Below, in pieces: positions 7,667 to 14,944 of a stretch of DNA of 25,121 nt. Numbering within the stretch: the first letter of the stretch is position 1; the number at the start of each line of letters is the position of its first letter. The notes beneath the pieces are model-generated. The model saw only the letters and a program-made list of their open reading frames with translations. It made no database searches and was not told the origin of the DNA. A program made the position numbers and the translations under genes. Origin of the DNA: JAFGED01 sp964551295 (GTDB lineage Bacteria; Chloroflexota; Anaerolineae; B4-G1); the NCBI GenBank assembly GCA_964551295.1, contig CAZKDJ010000044.1:1-25121 (forward strand), written 5' to 3'.

Positions 7667-9673
7667 CTAGAAATTCCCCAGTTTTTCCGCCAAATCCTGT
7701 GGCGTATCTGCGTCGACGGGCACGTACGAGACGCCGGCGTAGTAGGTCTCAAAGAAAGCGAACAGATTGTCGCCCCAGGCACCGGGGTTGACGGCGACGA
7801 TGCGGCGAAAGTCCAGGTCGCCGATGCCGGCGTCGTCGGCGCTGCCCCCGATGGTGAAGCGACGCTTGTCCCACGCCGCATCGACTACGGCACGCGCCCA
7901 GGCCGCGCCGGCGTTTGGCGGCAGGAGCACGTAGGTGCGGGCGTAGGGCGCACGGGGGAGCCCGCGCGGCTGCTCGGGCTGCGGCGGTGGTTGATCCGGC
8001 AGCTCGGGTAGGGCGTCTAGTGCAGTTCTCAGTTGGCCGGGGCTCTCTGCCTTTACCGGCACGTAGATCGCGCCCGGATAATGGTTCTCGAAGAAGAGGA
8101 ACAGGTTATCGCCCCAGGCGGCGGGGTTGACGGCGACCACGCGGCGGAAATCCAGGTCGCCGATGCCGGCGTCGTCGGCGCTGCCGCCGATGGTAAAGCG
8201 GTACCTGTCCCAGGCTGCATCCACCACCGCGCGCGCCCAGGTCGCGCCGGCTTTGGGCGGCAGGAGTACGTAGGTGCGGGCGTAGGGCTCACGCGGCTGG
8301 CCGCGTGGCGGCGGGACGGGATCGAGGTAGGGGCGCGAGTTGAGGTGGTCGCCGTTGGCGGGAAATCTGAGACCGTCGATCTTGAACGAGAGATGCAGGT
8401 GAGGGCCGGTGCTCGCGCCCGTGCTGCCGGCGGTGCCGATGGGCGCTCCGGCTTTGACGACGTCGCCCTCCTCTACCGGCACGTGAGTCATGTGACCGTA
8501 GAGCAGCGTCACCTGACCCACGCCTGCCACCTGGCTGGTGATGTACGCGTGATGCCCGTAGCCGGTCTCGATCATCTGCTTGCGGGTGACGACGCCGTCC
8601 AGGCAGGCCTTGATGGGCGAACTGGCCGGGTCGCTGACCTTGACGTGTATATCGACGCCGTTGTGCCCCCCGTGCAGCGAGTGGGCGAAGGAGGTATTGT
8701 AGTAATGCTGCTGGTTCTCGCCGTAGAACTGTGTATAGTGGCGGAACTCGGTGGGCCAGACGAGGCGCATCGCCGCCGGGTGCGGCATGCGTCCACGAGC
8801 GGCCACCCGTTCGGCGATCGGGCGGGCCTGGCCGCCGGCGTCTATCCAGGCCTGGGAGGCGTAGGCCGGATCAGGCGAGCGCAGGATAAAGGCGTAGGCG
8901 GCCTGCACGTGCGGCCAACTGACCGGGTTGCCCGGCCAGTTCTGGTAGCACCCATCGTACTGGGTGCAGGCAAAGTAGAGCTCGGCGTACTGGTCGCCCT
9001 TGCTGGTGGCGGACGTGCTGACGTTGACGTTGGAGAACTCGGAGATGACGAGCGGCTTTTCCGGGAAATCCTCCAGATACTGGCGGATAAAGCGCATGCC
9101 GCCCTCGAAGGCGCGCAGCCCGGCGGCGCTGTCCCAGTGAATCTGGCAGCAGACAAAGTCGGCCTCCTGCACGGCCGCGGCGCACCCTTGCAAAAAGTCG
9201 CTCTGGGCCACGACCGGTGTGGCTCCCGGCTGGCAAGGCGGCGGCGGGGTGAGCCCGGGAAATCCGGCCCGTACCTGCGGACCAAAGGTTTCTTTGAGCA
9301 GCTCTTGCACGGCGACGAACCAGTCGCCAAAGGCGGCCGGGCTGTTCCAAGAGACGCCATACCCCCGGTCGGGCCGGTTGGGCTCGCCGTGGATTTCGAA
9401 GTCGGCCACACCGGCGCGGACAAAGCCCTCGATTGCCGGGGCGAAATAGTCGACGAACGCCTGGGGCGAGGTGGGGGCCTCGCCTGGCTCTGGGCTGAGC
9501 ATCTGCACCAGGAAGGTGTGGATGGAGTTGTCGCGGTAGATGGAGATATCGGAGGCCGGGTTGACGATGGCGCGCAGCTTGAGCGCCTCTAGCTGCGCCT
9601 GGCGGATGACGTCGAGGTCGGCTGGGGTGACGGGGCCATCCCCGACCAGCAGTCCGGCTTTGGCAAATCCCAT
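7667..9673 (-). CDS. GH-A-like glycoside hydrolase / M23 peptidase fusion
   Basis: A 668-residue multidomain protein. Residues about 20-290 look like a TIM-barrel of glycoside hydrolase clan A, with a possible acid/base E97 in HGEPN and nucleophile E212 in ISEF. Residues about 305-450 are an M23 (LytM-type) metallopeptidase: zinc ligands H337 and D341 (HNGVD) and H427 (HLH), with H394 (LYGHM) and H425 as catalytic histidines, all present. Two 96-residue near-identical repeats end the protein. It could cut both glycan and peptide bonds of peptidoglycan. No signal peptide or TM segment is visible, which is odd for such an enzyme. ATG at 9673 has GGAGG seven bases upstream. It lies between the amidase (15-base gap) and the L,D-transpeptidase. 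Confidence 0.85.
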   Translation of the reverse strand: MGFAKAGLLVGDGPVTPADLDVIRQAQLEALKLRAIVNPASDISIYRDNSIHTFLVQMLSPEPGEAPTSPQAFVDYFAPAIEGFVRAGVADFEIHGEPNRPDRGYGVSWNSPAAFGDWFVAVQELLKETFGPQVRAGFPGLTPPPPCQPGATPVVAQSDFLQGCAAAVQEADFVCCQIHWDSAAGLRAFEGGMRFIRQYLEDFPEKPLVISEFSNVNVSTSATSKGDQYAELYFACTQYDGCYQNWPGNPVSWPHVQAAYAFILRSPDPAYASQAWIDAGGQARPIAERVAARGRMPHPAAMRLVWPTEFRHYTQFYGENQQHYYNTSFAHSLHGGHNGVDIHVKVSDPASSPIKACLDGVVTRKQMIETGYGHHAYITSQVAGVGQVTLLYGHMTHVPVEEGDVVKAGAPIGTAGSTGASTGPHLHLSFKIDGLRFPANGDHLNSRPYLDPVPPPRGQPREPYARTYVLLPPKAGATWARAVVDAAWDRYRFTIGGSADDAGIGDLDFRRVVAVNPAAWGDNLFLFFENHYPGAIYVPVKAESPGQLRTALDALPELPDQPPPQPEQPRGLPRAPYARTYVLLPPNAGAAWARAVVDAAWDKRRFTIGGSADDAGIGDLDFRRIVAVNPGAWGDNLFAFFETYYAGVSYVPVDADTPQDLAEKLGNF
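7682..8308 (-). repeat. Two tandem 96-residue repeats at C-terminus of GH/M23 protein
   Basis: Two coding units (8021-8308, then 7682-7969; offset 339 bases) encode closely similar domains beginning PYARTYVLLPP and sharing RFTIGGSADDAGIGDLDF. About 80% of residues agree by eye, and long DNA stretches are identical, so the duplication is fairly recent. The GGSADDAG and WGDNLF motifs resemble no cell-wall-binding repeat I can name. They may bind polysaccharide (inference from position only). Confidence 0.8.
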
Positions 9674-9688
9674 GTCGTACCTCCCTGG

Positions 9689-10516
9689 CTAAGGCGTCTC
9701 ACCCTCGATGAAGCACACGATGCCTTCTGCGATGCCCTGCGCGACCAGCTCTGGCCGCTCGGTAAGCATGTGGCGATCGGCGAACATAAAGCCCGTCTCG
9801 ATGATGGCGCCTGGGGTTAAGCCGTTGATTTCGTAAAACATGTGATAGTGGCTCATATCGGCGGTGATGCTGTTGGCGTGAAAGTACATGTGCGTGTGAG
9901 CCTCGTAACGCTTTTTGAGACAGGCGACCAGTCGGTCCTCTTCCTCCGGCACCAGGCTGTTGGCGACGCGGGCCACTTTGAACCCGCTGGCCGGCGGGGT
10001 GGCGTTGCGGAACTCTATGCAGGAATCGGCGTGGATGGAGAGGAGGGCGTCGGCCCGGTAGTCGTGCAGCCGGTTGTCGAACTCTTCCAGCAGATCGACC
10101 TGGTAGCCGTTTGCGAGCAGGATGCTGGCGACCCTTTGGGCGACGTCAATGTTGATGTCGACCTCCCTCAGCCCATCCGGGCATATGGCGCCGGTATCGT
10201 GACCCCAGTGACCGGCCACGATGCCCACGTGCGGTGGGCCGGGAGTGGGCGTGGAGGTGGGTGGGGAGGTTGTGGGCGGCACCTCGGTTGGCGCGGCTGT
10301 TGGCGGCGGGACTGTGGGTGTGGCGGTGAGCAGGAGCGGTGGCGGGGCCGTATCCTGCACAGGCTCGGCGGCCTGCTGGGCTCCCAGAAGCCCGTAGAAC
10401 ATCGCGCCGATGGCGGTCACGCACGAGAGGACGACGACTGAGCGCCAGACAGCGAGGACGGCGCTTGAGCCCTCCTCGTAAGTGGTCGATGTGTGGCCGC
10501 CTGTGTGCCGTGCCAC
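9689..10516 (-). CDS. N-acetylmuramoyl-L-alanine amidase (Amidase_3), anchored
   Basis: A 275-residue zinc amidase that would cleave the bond between MurNAc and L-Ala of the stem peptide, outside the membrane. An N-terminal cytoplasmic tail is followed by one TM segment (about 20-46), a Thr/Pro-rich linker (about 55-97) and the catalytic domain. Family motifs visible: AGHWGHDTGA (first zinc His), the Glu in LREVDIN, SIHAD (second zinc His) and the catalytic Glu in IIETGF. The GTG at 10516 is chosen because a perfect AGGAGG lies seven bases upstream; the longer frame reaching 10582 has no such site. The gene heads a run of three wall enzymes, 88 bases after galM. Confidence 0.92.
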   Translation of the reverse strand: MARHTGGHTSTTYEEGSSAVLAVWRSVVVLSCVTAIGAMFYGLLGAQQAAEPVQDTAPPPLLLTATPTVPPPTAAPTEVPPTTSPPTSTPTPGPPHVGIVAGHWGHDTGAICPDGLREVDINIDVAQRVASILLANGYQVDLLEEFDNRLHDYRADALLSIHADSCIEFRNATPPASGFKVARVANSLVPEEEDRLVACLKKRYEAHTHMYFHANSITADMSHYHMFYEINGLTPGAIIETGFMFADRHMLTERPELVAQGIAEGIVCFIEGETP

Positions 10517-10533
10517 TTTAGATCCTCCTTTTA

Positions 10534-10601
10534 CCTTCCCAAAAGCTCCAAAGCGCACCATTGGCGGGGAAAGCGTGACCAATTAACAGCTTTCGGGAAG
10601 G
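10534..10601. promoter_or_regulatory. 14-bp inverted repeat between galM and the amidase
   Basis: CCTTCCCAAAAGCT (10534-10547) and AGCTTTCGGGAAGG (10588-10601) pair with one mismatch that becomes a G·U pair in minus-strand RNA. A nested ATTGG/CCAAT pair lies in the loop. It fills the gap between galM and the amidase and ends just before the amidase ribosome site. It may be an attenuator, an RNA processing site or a weak terminator. The minus strand lacks a U-run after it. Confidence 0.5.
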
Positions 10602-10604
10602 TTT

Positions 10605-11678
10605 TCAAATGGTGGCAAATCTGTAGATCGTCGTCGTTTGATACGTCTCGCCCGGCCTGAGCACGGTGGAGGGGAAGTGGGGGTGGTTGGGCGAATCGGG
10701 AAAGTGCTGCGTCTCCAGGCACAGCCCGTGGCGGTAGTGGTAGACCTTGCCCCCTTTTCCGGTGAGGGTGCCGTCCAAAAAATTTCCACTGTAGAACTGG
10801 ATGCCCGGTTCGGTGGTGTAGACTTCCATCACGCGCCCGGTAGTCGGCTCCTGCAGCCTGGCGGCCAGGGTCAGGGCGTCATCGGATTTGTTCAGAGCCC
10901 AGTTGTGATCGTAGCCCAGGCCTAGGCGCAGTTGCTCGTCGTCCTGGCCGATCCTGGCCCCGATCGCCGTCATCTGCCGAAAGTCCATCGGCGTGGACGC
11001 GACGGGGCGCAGCTCTCCGGTGGGGATTTGAGTGCTGTCCACGGGGGTGAACGTGTCGGCGTCGATCATCAGCTCGTGGCCCAGGATGTCCCCGGCCCCG
11101 CCGTCGGCCAGGTTAAAATAGGTGTGGTTGGTCAGGTTGACGATGGTGGCCTTGTCGGTGGTGGCCTTGTCGGTGGTGGCCGTGTAATCGATTCTCAACT
11201 CGTCGTCATCCATCAGTGTATACGTGACCTGGGCAGCCAAATTGCCGGGATACCCCTCCTCGCCATCCTCGCTCAGGTAGGTCAGTACGAGGCCCACTCC
11301 ATCGGTGTCGCTTTTCTCCTGCGCGGTCCACACGACCTTATCAAAGCCCTTGGCGCCGCCGTGGAGGTGGTTGTCGCCCTCGTTTTGCGTCAACGTGTAC
11401 GTCACGCCGTCCAGTGTGAACTTGCCCTTGGCGATGCGGTTGGCATAGCGCCCGGCGATGCACCCAAAATAGGGGCTCTTTTCCGAGTACTCGGCCAGCA
11501 TCTCAAAGCCCAGGGCGACGTCGTCCAGCTTCCCATTGCGGTCTGGCACCAGCAGTGAGACTACCGCGCCGCCGTAGGTGGTGATCCGGGTCTGCAGGCC
11601 GTGCGTGTTGGTCAGCGTGTAGATGTCCACCGGCATGCCGTCCGGCATGCTTCCGAAGGGTTCTTTTGCGATGCTCAC
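10605..11678 (-). CDS. galM: Aldose 1-epimerase (mutarotase)
   Basis: A 357-residue enzyme interconverting alpha and beta anomers of aldoses such as galactose and glucose in the cytoplasm. Family motifs are clear: AGRYANRIAKGKF, GDNHLHGG (catalytic His), NLTNHTYFNL (second His), LGYDHNW, and a C-terminal LETQHFPDSPNHP with the catalytic Glu. GTG at 11678 has GGAGG six bases upstream; the frame open to 11750 has no ribosome site and runs through the palindrome at 11714. A 15-bp exact tandem duplication inserts five residues (TDKAT) before the second His motif. The gene precedes the wall-enzyme operon. Confidence 0.93.
   Translation of the reverse strand: MSIAKEPFGSMPDGMPVDIYTLTNTHGLQTRITTYGGAVVSLLVPDRNGKLDDVALGFEMLAEYSEKSPYFGCIAGRYANRIAKGKFTLDGVTYTLTQNEGDNHLHGGAKGFDKVVWTAQEKSDTDGVGLVLTYLSEDGEEGYPGNLAAQVTYTLMDDDELRIDYTATTDKATTDKATIVNLTNHTYFNLADGGAGDILGHELMIDADTFTPVDSTQIPTGELRPVASTPMDFRQMTAIGARIGQDDEQLRLGLGYDHNWALNKSDDALTLAARLQEPTTGRVMEVYTTEPGIQFYSGNFLDGTLTGKGGKVYHYRHGLCLETQHFPDSPNHPHFPSTVLRPGETYQTTTIYRFATI
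11145..11174. repeat. 15-bp perfect tandem duplication within galM
   Basis: GGTGGCCTTGTCGGT occurs twice head to tail, with seven bases of a third copy. It is in frame and doubles a TDKAT segment just ahead of NLTNHTYFNL. It looks like a recent slippage event on a surface turn. Confidence 0.8.
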
Positions 11679-11713
11679 GTCTACCTCCGTTTCTAGTTGT
11701 CTCCAAACACGTG

Positions 11714-11734
11714 GGGCAAATTGGCAATTTGCCC
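11714..11734. repeat. 21-bp perfect palindromic repeat upstream of galM
   Basis: GGGCAAATT and AATTTGCCC flank a GGC centre, and CCTACA follows. It lies 36 bases upstream of the galM start, inside its likely leader. A related half copy is at 51-67. It could be a dispersed repeat or an operator; the sequence alone does not decide. Confidence 0.6.
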
Positions 11735-11834
11735 TACATCTACTTGGCATTTTTGTTGTTCAGGTGTCCCATCAGGACATGGCAACTACTGTAATGATAG
11801 CCCAGTGTGTCCAAAATGCCAAGTGGCCGGCGGG

Positions 11835-12332
11835 CTATTCCAGCGCTTTTTTCAGAGCTCTGAAGGAGATGATCTCGCTGATGCGTTCGACGAATTCGAT
11901 GTTTTCCAGATTGTCACTGGCCAGCGCGCCGCGCAGGATGATGGGCATCTGGTCGTGGTCCTGCGCACCCCGGTAGGTCGAAAGCACGCAGTGTTCCGCA
12001 CAAAAGCCGGTGACAATCACCGTGTCCACGCTCCGCTTGCGCAGTTCGTCGGCCAGCGGCGTCTTGGTGAAAGAATTCCCGTATGTCTTGTGGATGTGCA
12101 GGTCGGAGGGCAGCACGTTCAGGCTCTCGGGCAGGTCGAACCCCTCCTCTCCCGGCACCAAGCCGCTCTCTTCGTCCACATGCTGCACGCTGATGACGGG
12201 CAAGTCATGCTCTCGGAACAGCTCGATGGCCGCGTTGATGACCTCGATGGCGTCGTTGATGGATTGCGTCATCGTCGGGTCGAGACCCAGGAATTTCTTT
12301 TGGACGTCGATGACTAGAAGAGCGGGTTTCAT
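11835..12332 (-). CDS. Isochorismatase-family cysteine hydrolase
   Basis: A 165-residue cytoplasmic hydrolase of the isochorismatase/nicotinamidase superfamily. The catalytic triad can be placed: D9 in LLVIDVQ, K82 in HIHKTYGNSF, and C115 in TGFCAEHCVLST, followed by STYRGAQD. The cis-peptide region before the catalytic Cys is also typical. The substrate is unknown; the nicotinamidase zinc site (D-x-H...H) is not evident. The ATG at 12332 has AAAGGAGG upstream. It sits 111 bases after the Cys-rich membrane protein and 156 bases before galM. Confidence 0.88.
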   Translation of the reverse strand: MKPALLVIDVQKKFLGLDPTMTQSINDAIEVINAAIELFREHDLPVISVQHVDEESGLVPGEEGFDLPESLNVLPSDLHIHKTYGNSFTKTPLADELRKRSVDTVIVTGFCAEHCVLSTYRGAQDHDQMPIILRGALASDNLENIEFVERISEIISFRALKKALE

Positions 12333-12443
12333 GGGGAACCTCCTTTATGATGTGTTTCAAAGTACCACAGTCGAATCGCGAACCCCTTAATCCTGACACG
12401 AGGACGATATGTTAGGCGAGTCATTTGATGCGATAACAGCGGG

Positions 12444-13127
12444 CTATTTCAATGTGTAGCCGCTTTTTTCCCACGCCTCTCTCATTACCGGGTTTTTCCT
12501 TAGGTATTCATCTACCATCCATCGTGGAACCCTGTTCAGGGGGCACGAAAAGTTCACGCACTTGCGGCAAAAGTAATACATCAGCAGCATCCAAAACTGC
12601 GCCTGTGTCAAAATTGTGGCGATCGTGATGCCAATCATCCCAAGCAACGCATATAGTCCAGCCCCCATACGATTCCCGGTCAGCGCTGCAATCCCAAAAG
12701 CCTCCACACCTACGGGGAAGAAGGATGTGAACAAGAAGAATCCCAGGAGTGTTGCTTTCTCCCACCTGGCCATCGGTCCAGGTCGATACCGCCAGATTTT
12801 GGGTGATCCAGTCAGTGCCCAACAGTGCAGGGTTTTGCTTTCCTCTGTCCAATATGGGCAATGGGAACAAAGCACCCGTGTCTCGAACCCAAAAACCCAA
12901 AAAACAACATAAGTGCCCAACAAAACGATCAAAGGCCACCACGCCCTTGTTATCAGTCCTACAATGACGAGGCCTACAATGGCTATAATGAGAGAAGGGA
13001 CCTCGCCCAATACAAAGAACAGGTACTCACTGGTTTTCTGGCGACACCCCAGTCTCTGTAGACTGCAATTTACACACTCTGATTCGTCGCGCCAGGTACA
13101 CGTTATCTGCGGATTAGTGTCGCTCAT
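12444..13127 (-). CDS. Cys-rich four-TM membrane protein, unknown function
   Basis: The protein has 227 residues and about four membrane segments (37-61, 63-81, 125-150, 155-185). It has ten cysteines in clusters: C10, C18, C21 and C28 at the N-terminus; C87, C90 (CSHCPYW) and C102 in the loop between TM2 and TM3; C187, C190 and C195 (CRKCVNFSCPLN) after TM4. By the predicted topology all three clusters face the same side, so together they could bind Fe-S clusters or zinc. The ATG at 13127 has AGGGAG upstream. It starts 45 bases after the RNase HI-like gene. I do not recognise the family. Confidence 0.8.
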   Translation of the reverse strand: MSDTNPQITCTWRDESECVNCSLQRLGCRQKTSEYLFFVLGEVPSLIIAIVGLVIVGLITRAWWPLIVLLGTYVVFWVFGFETRVLCSHCPYWTEESKTLHCWALTGSPKIWRYRPGPMARWEKATLLGFFLFTSFFPVGVEAFGIAALTGNRMGAGLYALLGMIGITIATILTQAQFWMLLMYYFCRKCVNFSCPLNRVPRWMVDEYLRKNPVMREAWEKSGYTLK

Positions 13128-13172
13128 TGGTCATCTCCCTTTATCTTGCTGATACTATTGCCTTGAGTAATT

Positions 13173-13736
13173 TCAATGCCCCAACACACGCACCGATTCC
13201 TCCCGCCCGTGCAGCACCAGCCGGTGTGCCTTGAAGCGGCGCAGCAGCTCGCGGCAGCGGTCGCGCAGCAGGCGCATACGGTCGTCCCCCGTCTTCCACG
13301 TGCCTTCCACCTGGTGGATCACCAACGCGCTATCGCCGCGCACCTCCACGGAAAAATCGCCCGGCAAGCGGCCCGCCGCCTCGATGCGCTCAGCCAGCCC
13401 CTGCAGGGCGGCGATCAGCGCTTCGTACTCGGCCTCGTTGTTCGTCATCGTCCGCCCAAAGTCCAGCCGCACCAGGTCCTGCTTGCCGTCGCTGGCGCGC
13501 GTGAGGGCGTAACTGCCGTATCCGGGGCCGGGATTGCCCTGGCTGCCGCCGTCAAAGACGATGGTATAATCGGCGGGGCCTTCTAGCTCTGCGGAAGTGA
13601 ATTGGAGGGGTAGTGAGGGCTGGGTCTCGGGGGAAAGGTTGGCCTCGCTTTCCAGCCGATGTAGCAGCTCTGCATGTTCTTCCTCCGAAAGCGCCGCGAT
13701 CGCGGCGAGGATACGCTCAATCCCGTCATTTGACAT
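13173..13736 (-). CDS. RNase HI-like protein with N-terminal extension
   Basis: A 187-residue protein. The first 50 residues are a helical acidic extension (LSEEEHAELLHRLESE), then comes an RNase H fold. Catalytic acids are visible at D62 (FDGGSQGNPG), E103 (TNNEAEYEAL) and D135 (VRGDSALV). The fourth acid, normally in a late AD-type motif, is not seen, and the chain ends RVLGH right after its last strand. It may cut the RNA strand of RNA-DNA hybrids, possibly weakly, or the terminal His may stand in for the missing residue. ATG at 13736 follows the MBL-fold stop by 10 bases, with only a weak ribosome site. Confidence 0.83.
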   Translation of the reverse strand: MSNDGIERILAAIAALSEEEHAELLHRLESEANLSPETQPSLPLQFTSAELEGPADYTIVFDGGSQGNPGPGYGSYALTRASDGKQDLVRLDFGRTMTNNEAEYEALIAALQGLAERIEAAGRLPGDFSVEVRGDSALVIHQVEGTWKTGDDRMRLLRDRCRELLRRFKAHRLVLHGREESVRVLGH

Positions 13737-13746
13737 TTGCGATTTG

Positions 13747-14580
13747 CTAGCCGCCTGCCTTCATCCGGTCGTAGAGCGCTATCATGTTTGCCTCGTGGAT
13801 CTGCTGCACCAACCCATTCAGTGGGATGCGCGACAGCCCGCACGATTCGATGTCGATCTTGCGCAGCGACTCTTTTGCTTTTTTGCTCTTGATCGCCTTG
13901 GCCACTTTTTTCTCGATGGTGTCCAGGTAATTGAGGCTGGCGTTTACCACCACCTCGACCTCGCCGCGCAGAATGACCTCGCCGTGGCCCTGCACCAGGT
14001 TCTCGATGGGCAACTCGACCACTTTTTTCAGCGACTCGCGCAGTACGTCTGTATTGCCGTCCACGATGGCGGGCACCGGCATCACTGTGTCGGAGGCGAA
14101 CAGCACCCGATTGTCCTCGACGTACACCATGATCCCGTCGGCAGTGTGACCGGGAGAGTGGATCAGGCGCATCACGCGCCCACCGAGCTGCAGGGAGATC
14201 TCGCCTTCGTCGAAGGTGATAGTGGGCAGGCGGATGGATACCTCCTCCAGTTCCGGCTCCTCGGCCTGGGCCGCCTTTAGCGCCGGCTGGCCGAGTTTTT
14301 CCAGCAGTTCGAGGCAGTCGGCGTGGGCGACCACGTCGGCTTGGGGGAAGAGGTAGGAACCGTAGGTGTGATCCGCGTGGTAGTGGGTCAGGATCACGTA
14401 GCGTACGCCGGGGCGGCTGGCGTGCTCCAGGAACGCTGCCATCTCGCGCGACTCGGTGGGAAAGGGCAGCGTGTCGATGAGGATCACGCCCTCCTTGGTC
14501 ACGACCGCGCCGGCGGTCACTTGGGCGTACACTTCGCTGGTGAAAACATAGATGTCGTTAGAGACGCGTTCTCGAAACAC
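13747..14580 (-). CDS. MBL-fold metallo-hydrolase
   Basis: A 277-residue metallo-beta-lactamase fold enzyme. The metal motif is H66-x-H68-x-D70-H71 (THYHADHTYG), with H145 (SPGHTADG), D164 (FASDTVMP) and H199 (VQGHGE) completing a two-metal site. The fold suggests hydrolysis of an ester, thioester or related bond. The Lys-rich C-terminal helix region (about 215-240) is an addition. The start is GTG at 14580 with GAGG upstream. A strong promoter lies at 14624-14652, so this gene probably begins the RNase HI / membrane protein unit. Confidence 0.87.
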   Translation of the reverse strand: MFRERVSNDIYVFTSEVYAQVTAGAVVTKEGVILIDTLPFPTESREMAAFLEHASRPGVRYVILTHYHADHTYGSYLFPQADVVAHADCLELLEKLGQPALKAAQAEEPELEEVSIRLPTITFDEGEISLQLGGRVMRLIHSPGHTADGIMVYVEDNRVLFASDTVMPVPAIVDGNTDVLRESLKKVVELPIENLVQGHGEVILRGEVEVVVNASLNYLDTIEKKVAKAIKSKKAKESLRKIDIESCGLSRIPLNGLVQQIHEANMIALYDRMKAGG

Positions 14581-14623
14581 AGAGTACCTCGTTCAATGAA
14601 TTGGGGTTCGGATTGTCCAAGGT

Positions 14624-14652
14624 AGGATAGCACAAAGGGGGGGCAAAGTCAA
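14624..14652 (-). promoter_or_regulatory. Sigma70-type promoter for the MBL-fold gene
   Basis: On the minus strand TTGACT (14647-14652) and TATCCT (14624-14629) are 17 bases apart. It lies between the 6S terminator and the MBL-fold start, giving a leader of about 35 bases. The spacer includes a run of seven C. Confidence 0.7.
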
Positions 14653-14683
14653 GCATTTCGACCGACGTCTTGTCGATTTGCAC

Positions 14684-14719
14684 AAAAAATGACGCCGCCG
14701 CGATGTCGCGGCGGCGTCA
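14684..14719 (-). terminator. Strong Rho-independent terminator
   Basis: A 14-bp perfect stem, TGACGCCGCCGCGA paired with its complement (14690-14719), is followed on the minus strand by six U residues. It ends the candidate 6S RNA and any read-through from aspS, and isolates the MBL-fold promoter just downstream. Confidence 0.9.
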
Positions 14720-14732
14720 GTCGTTCGCAAAG

Positions 14733-14906
14733 TTGCCCCACAATGCCGTGTGCCGATGAGTTTTGAACCTGCTCTCGCAGGTGGGAGCCTGCTCAGTGGT
14801 TTGCCTTGGCCGAAGCCTATCGCATTCCTCTCTGAAGAGTCAGCCCCCGATTTATTGTTTGTTGGCTCAAAACGCAAATCCGGCGATCACGCACACCGTA
14901 GGGCAA
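14733..14906 (-). ncRNA. ssrS: Candidate 6S RNA
   Basis: No protein fits this stretch. The minus-strand RNA of about 174 bases would close with TTGCCC near its 5' end pairing GGGGCAA near its 3' end, and GTGTGC pairing GCACAC. The middle holds CACTGAGCAGG, CTCCCACCTGC, the GAGA loop and GCAGGTTCAAAACTC, then CGGCACACGGCAT. This terminal hairpin, with flanking CCCA and TTCAAAACTC and a late ACGGC, matches my memory of bacterial 6S RNAs. It has its own promoter (14911-14939) and a terminator 14 bases past the closing stem. 6S RNA binds sigma70 RNA polymerase and damps transcription in stationary phase. It is assigned from motif recall, not a search. Confidence 0.7.
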
Positions 14907-14910
14907 CTAA

Positions 14911-14939
14911 ACTATACCATTACTTGGGAAAAAACACAA
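14911..14939 (-). promoter_or_regulatory. ssrS: Promoter of the candidate 6S RNA
   Basis: TTGTGT (14934-14939), a 17-base spacer and TATAGT (14911-14916) lie on the minus strand, immediately after the aspS stop. A start near 14906 coincides with the 5' arm of the closing stem of the RNA, which supports both calls. Confidence 0.7.
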
Positions 14940-14944
14940 GTGGC

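Noticed and set aside
8033..9592. A 519-codon open frame on the plus strand
   Set aside because: It is antisense to the GH/M23 gene, whose domains and catalytic motifs are unmistakable. GC-rich codon bias opens the opposite frame, and the translation matches no family.
11679..11834. A promoter for galM
   Set aside because: Several TTGGAC- and TATCAT-like boxes occur on the minus strand but none have acceptable spacing.
14593..14877. A 94-codon minus-strand open frame
   Set aside because: It runs through the candidate 6S RNA, its terminator hairpin and the MBL-fold promoter. The translation is low-complexity and resembles nothing.
14733..14906. SRP (4.5S) RNA as an alternative
   Set aside because: The conserved GGAAGGAAGCAG-type loop of bacterial SRP RNA is absent, while the 6S-like hairpin is present.
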